64,000 bases of DNA. Origin: Herbidospora solisilvae. Its GTDB lineage: Bacteria > Actinomycetota > Actinomycetes > Streptosporangiales > Streptosporangiaceae. Positions within the stretch are counted from its first letter, which is position 1. The number at the start of each line of letters is the position of its first letter. The notes beneath the pieces were generated by a model that worked only from the letters and a program-made list of their open reading frames with translations, was not told where the DNA came from and did not search any database. Shown here one piece after another: positions 62,324 through 64,000 of the stretch. Where the stretch lies: NCBI RefSeq assembly GCF_009901565.1, contig NZ_WXEW01000008.1, positions 124,001 to 188,000 of the forward strand, given 5' to 3'. The translations under genes were made by a program, and so were the position numbers.

Positions 62324-63585
62324 CCCACGAACTCGACGACCTGATCGCCCGGCTCCAGGAGGAGACCCGGCTCGTCGAGACCCTCCACGAGGTGGGCCGC
62401 GCGCTGGCCGCCGACCTCGACCTCCCCCGGATCGTGCGCACCGCCTGCGACGCCGCGACCTCGCTGACCGGGGCCGCCTTCGGCTCGTTCTTCTACAACG
62501 TCTACGACATGAACGGCGAGAGCTACTTCCTGTACGTGCTCTCCGGCGTCCCCCAGAGCGTGTTCGAGGGCTTCCCGATGCCGCGCAACACGAAGGTGTT
62601 CGACCCGACGTTCCAGGGCGAGGGCGTCATCCGCATGCACGACGTGCGCGCCGACCCCCGCTACGGCCACAACCCGCCCTACCACGGCATGCCCGAGGGC
62701 CACCTCGACGTGCGCAGCTATCTCGCGGTGCCGGTGGTCTCGCCGTCGGGCGAGGTGCTCGGCGGGTTCTTCTTCGGCCACCCCGAACCCGGCATGTTCA
62801 CCGTCCGCCACGAGCAGCTCGCCTCCGGCGTGGCCGCGCAGGCCGCCGTGGCCATGGACAACGCCCGCCTCTACCAGCGCCACCGCGACGCCGCCGTGGA
62901 GCTCCAGCGCAGCCTGCTGTCCCCGTTACCGCACGTCCCCAAGGTGCGGCACGCCTGGCGCTACTACCCGGCCCACGGCATCGACGTCGGCGGCGACTGG
63001 GTCGACCTGATCCCGATCGACGACGGCCGGGTCGCGCTCGTGGTCGGCGACGTGATGGGCAAGGGCATCCAGGCCGCCGCCGTGATGGGGCAGATGCGCA
63101 CGGCCGTACGGGCCCTGGCGGTCAGCCACATGTCGCCGGGCGAGATCCTGCGCCAGTCGGCCGTGGTGCTGCGGGCCGCCGACAAGGCCCGCCTGGTGAC
63201 CTGCTGCCTCGCCGTCTACGACGCCGACGCCCAGACTCTGACCTGGGCCAACGCCGGGCAGCTCCCGATGCTGCTCGACGTCGCCGGCGGGCCCTACCGG
63301 TTCCTCGACGACGGCGCCGGACCGCCCCTGGGCGTGGTCGACTACAACTACGTCGAGCACAAGGTGCACTTCCCGCCCGGGGCCCGGCTGCTCCTCTACA
63401 CCGACGGCCTGGTCGAGCGGCGCGACCGGGCGATCGACGCCGGCATGGGCGTGCTGAAGGCGCTCTGGCAGGGCACTCGTGACCTCGCCGACCTCGACGC
63501 GGTCGCCGACCGGCTCATCGCGGAGCTGGTCGACGTCCGCGCCCACGAAGACGACATCGCCCTGCTGGTCGTCACGACCGGCTGA
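62320..63585 (+). CDS. GAF-domain SpoIIE/RsbU-type PP2C phosphatase
   Basis: 421 residues, ATG 62320 overlapping the previous stop (ATGA). N-terminal GAF sensor domain ([38 protein letters not shown] to about 185), then a PP2C/SpoIIE domain: [48 protein letters not shown], metal Asp/Gly motifs in [13 protein letters not shown] and [10 protein letters not shown]. It would remove phosphate from the STAS serine of the fused protein, freeing it to release a sigma factor. The GAF domain could sense a small molecule or redox state. Confidence 0.93.
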   Translation: MTHELDDLIARLQEETRLVETLHEVGRALAADLDLPRIVRTACDAATSLTGAAFGSFFYNVYDMNGESYFLYVLSGVPQSVFEGFPMPRNTKVFDPTFQGEGVIRMHDVRADPRYGHNPPYHGMPEGHLDVRSYLAVPVVSPSGEVLGGFFFGHPEPGMFTVRHEQLASGVAAQAAVAMDNARLYQRHRDAAVELQRSLLSPLPHVPKVRHAWRYYPAHGIDVGGDWVDLIPIDDGRVALVVGDVMGKGIQAAAVMGQMRTAVRALAVSHMSPGEILRQSAVVLRAADKARLVTCCLAVYDADAQTLTWANAGQLPMLLDVAGGPYRFLDDGAGPPLGVVDYNYVEHKVHFPPGARLLLYTDGLVERRDRAIDAGMGVLKALWQGTRDLADLDAVADRLIAELVDVRAHEDDIALLVVTTG

Positions 63586-64000
63586 AGGTGGTGGTGAGCT
63601 CCAGCGCCTGACCGGTGCGGGCCGACTCGTGCGCCTTCAGCATGATCTCCAGCGCGTGGCGGGCGACGTCGCCGCCCATGACCTCCTCGGCCGTGCCGTT
63701 CACGACGTCGGCGAGGTGGTCGACCAGCAGCGCCCGGCGCAGCTTGTCCACGCGCTGCTGGGCCGGCTCCAGGTGGGCGAGGTCGAGGTCGACCCAGCCG
63801 CTCAGCCCGGCGGCGGCCTCCAGCAGGAACAGGTCGATGCCCCGGCCGCCGTTCACCGGCAGGTTGTTCGGCAGGTTCAGAGTGCCCTTGCGGCCGAAGA
63901 CCTCCAGGCGGGGGCCCTTGGCGGCGTTCACGTTGAAGGTGCCGTCGACGACGGCGAACGTGCCGCCGCCGAAGTCGAGCATGATCAGGGTGTTGTCATC
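63572..64000 (-). CDS. Gfo/Idh/MocA-family oxidoreductase, C-terminal part (runs off window)
   Basis: The last 142 residues are in the window; the NAD-binding N-terminus lies beyond 64000. The visible C-terminal domain reads [32 protein letters not shown] and [31 protein letters not shown], typical of the Gfo/Idh/MocA substrate-binding half. Such enzymes oxidise or reduce sugars and inositols. It overlaps the convergent phosphatase gene by 14 bp. Confidence 0.85.
   Translation of the reverse strand, partial: DDNTLIMLDFGGGTFAVVDGTFNVNAAKGPRLEVFGRKGTLNLPNNLPVNGGRGIDLFLLEAAAGLSGWVDLDLAHLEPAQQRVDKLRRALLVDHLADVVNGTAEEVMGGDVARHALEIMLKAHESARTGQALELTTTFSRS

Overview
The window is chromosomal DNA of a high-G+C filamentous-type actinobacterium. 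Codon third positions are almost all G or C, GTG and TTG starts are common, many genes overlap as ATGA or GTGA, and ClpC, a LAPTE-less set of partner-switching regulators, an ECF42/DGPF pair, an F420-type LLM oxidoreductase and a SapB-like lanthipeptide locus are present. The mix fits Streptosporangiales or Streptomyces relatives better than mycobacteria; the genus cannot be set from this sequence. No tRNA, rRNA, CRISPR array, insertion sequence or prophage was seen.

Layout. 1-2.4 kb: truncated TetR gene facing a membrane protein across a paired operator, then a flippase-like membrane protein and a PspC protein. 2.4-9.7 kb: lipB, an APC permease and a choline/aminoglycoside-kinase-like gene, divergent from a dimethylglycine/sarcosine-dehydrogenase-like flavoprotein; a PfkB-like kinase lacking its catalytic Asp; small membrane and coiled-coil proteins. 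9.7-15.8 kb: a cello-oligosaccharide-type operon (binding protein, two permeases, GH1 beta-glucosidase, LacI repressor) behind a 540-bp control region with two kinds of operator. 16.8-24.8 kb: a class III lanthipeptide operon (LanKC, a 48-residue precursor not found by length-based gene calling, an asymmetric ABC exporter pair and a prolyl oligopeptidase). 24.8-33.3 kb: RsbW-like kinase, LmbE-type amidase, epoxide hydrolase, ECF42 sigma with its DGPF partner, an nSTAND-WD40 protein and a FUSC-type transporter. 33.4-36 kb: clpC. 36-46.3 kb: esterases, methyltransferase, PucR-type regulator, HTH-TOBE molybdate-binding protein, STAS protein, LLM oxidoreductase, TetR, a TPP-dependent E1/transketolase-like enzyme and a secreted zinc peptidase. 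46.4-51.4 kb: lipoprotein hydrolase, furA-katG, a possible toxin-antitoxin pair and a FadR-type regulator. 51.5-60.1 kb: a cell-surface region with a polytopic membrane protein, septum-formation-like protein, exosortase (XrtP type), GT2, a 51-residue LPFTG microprotein, UDP-GlcNAc 2-epimerase, an atypical response regulator, a choice-of-anchor-P-like surface protein and a GT39 enzyme. 60.1-64 kb: methyltransferase-TetR pair under a double palindrome, a fused RsbW-RsbV protein with its SpoIIE-type phosphatase, and a truncated Gfo/Idh/MocA dehydrogenase.

The two most coherent systems are the lanthipeptide operon, where leader prolines, a prolyl oligopeptidase and complementary NBD defects in the exporter fit together, and the exosortase neighbourhood, where a transpeptidase-like membrane enzyme sits with glycosylation genes, a surface protein and a stand-alone sorting-signal peptide.
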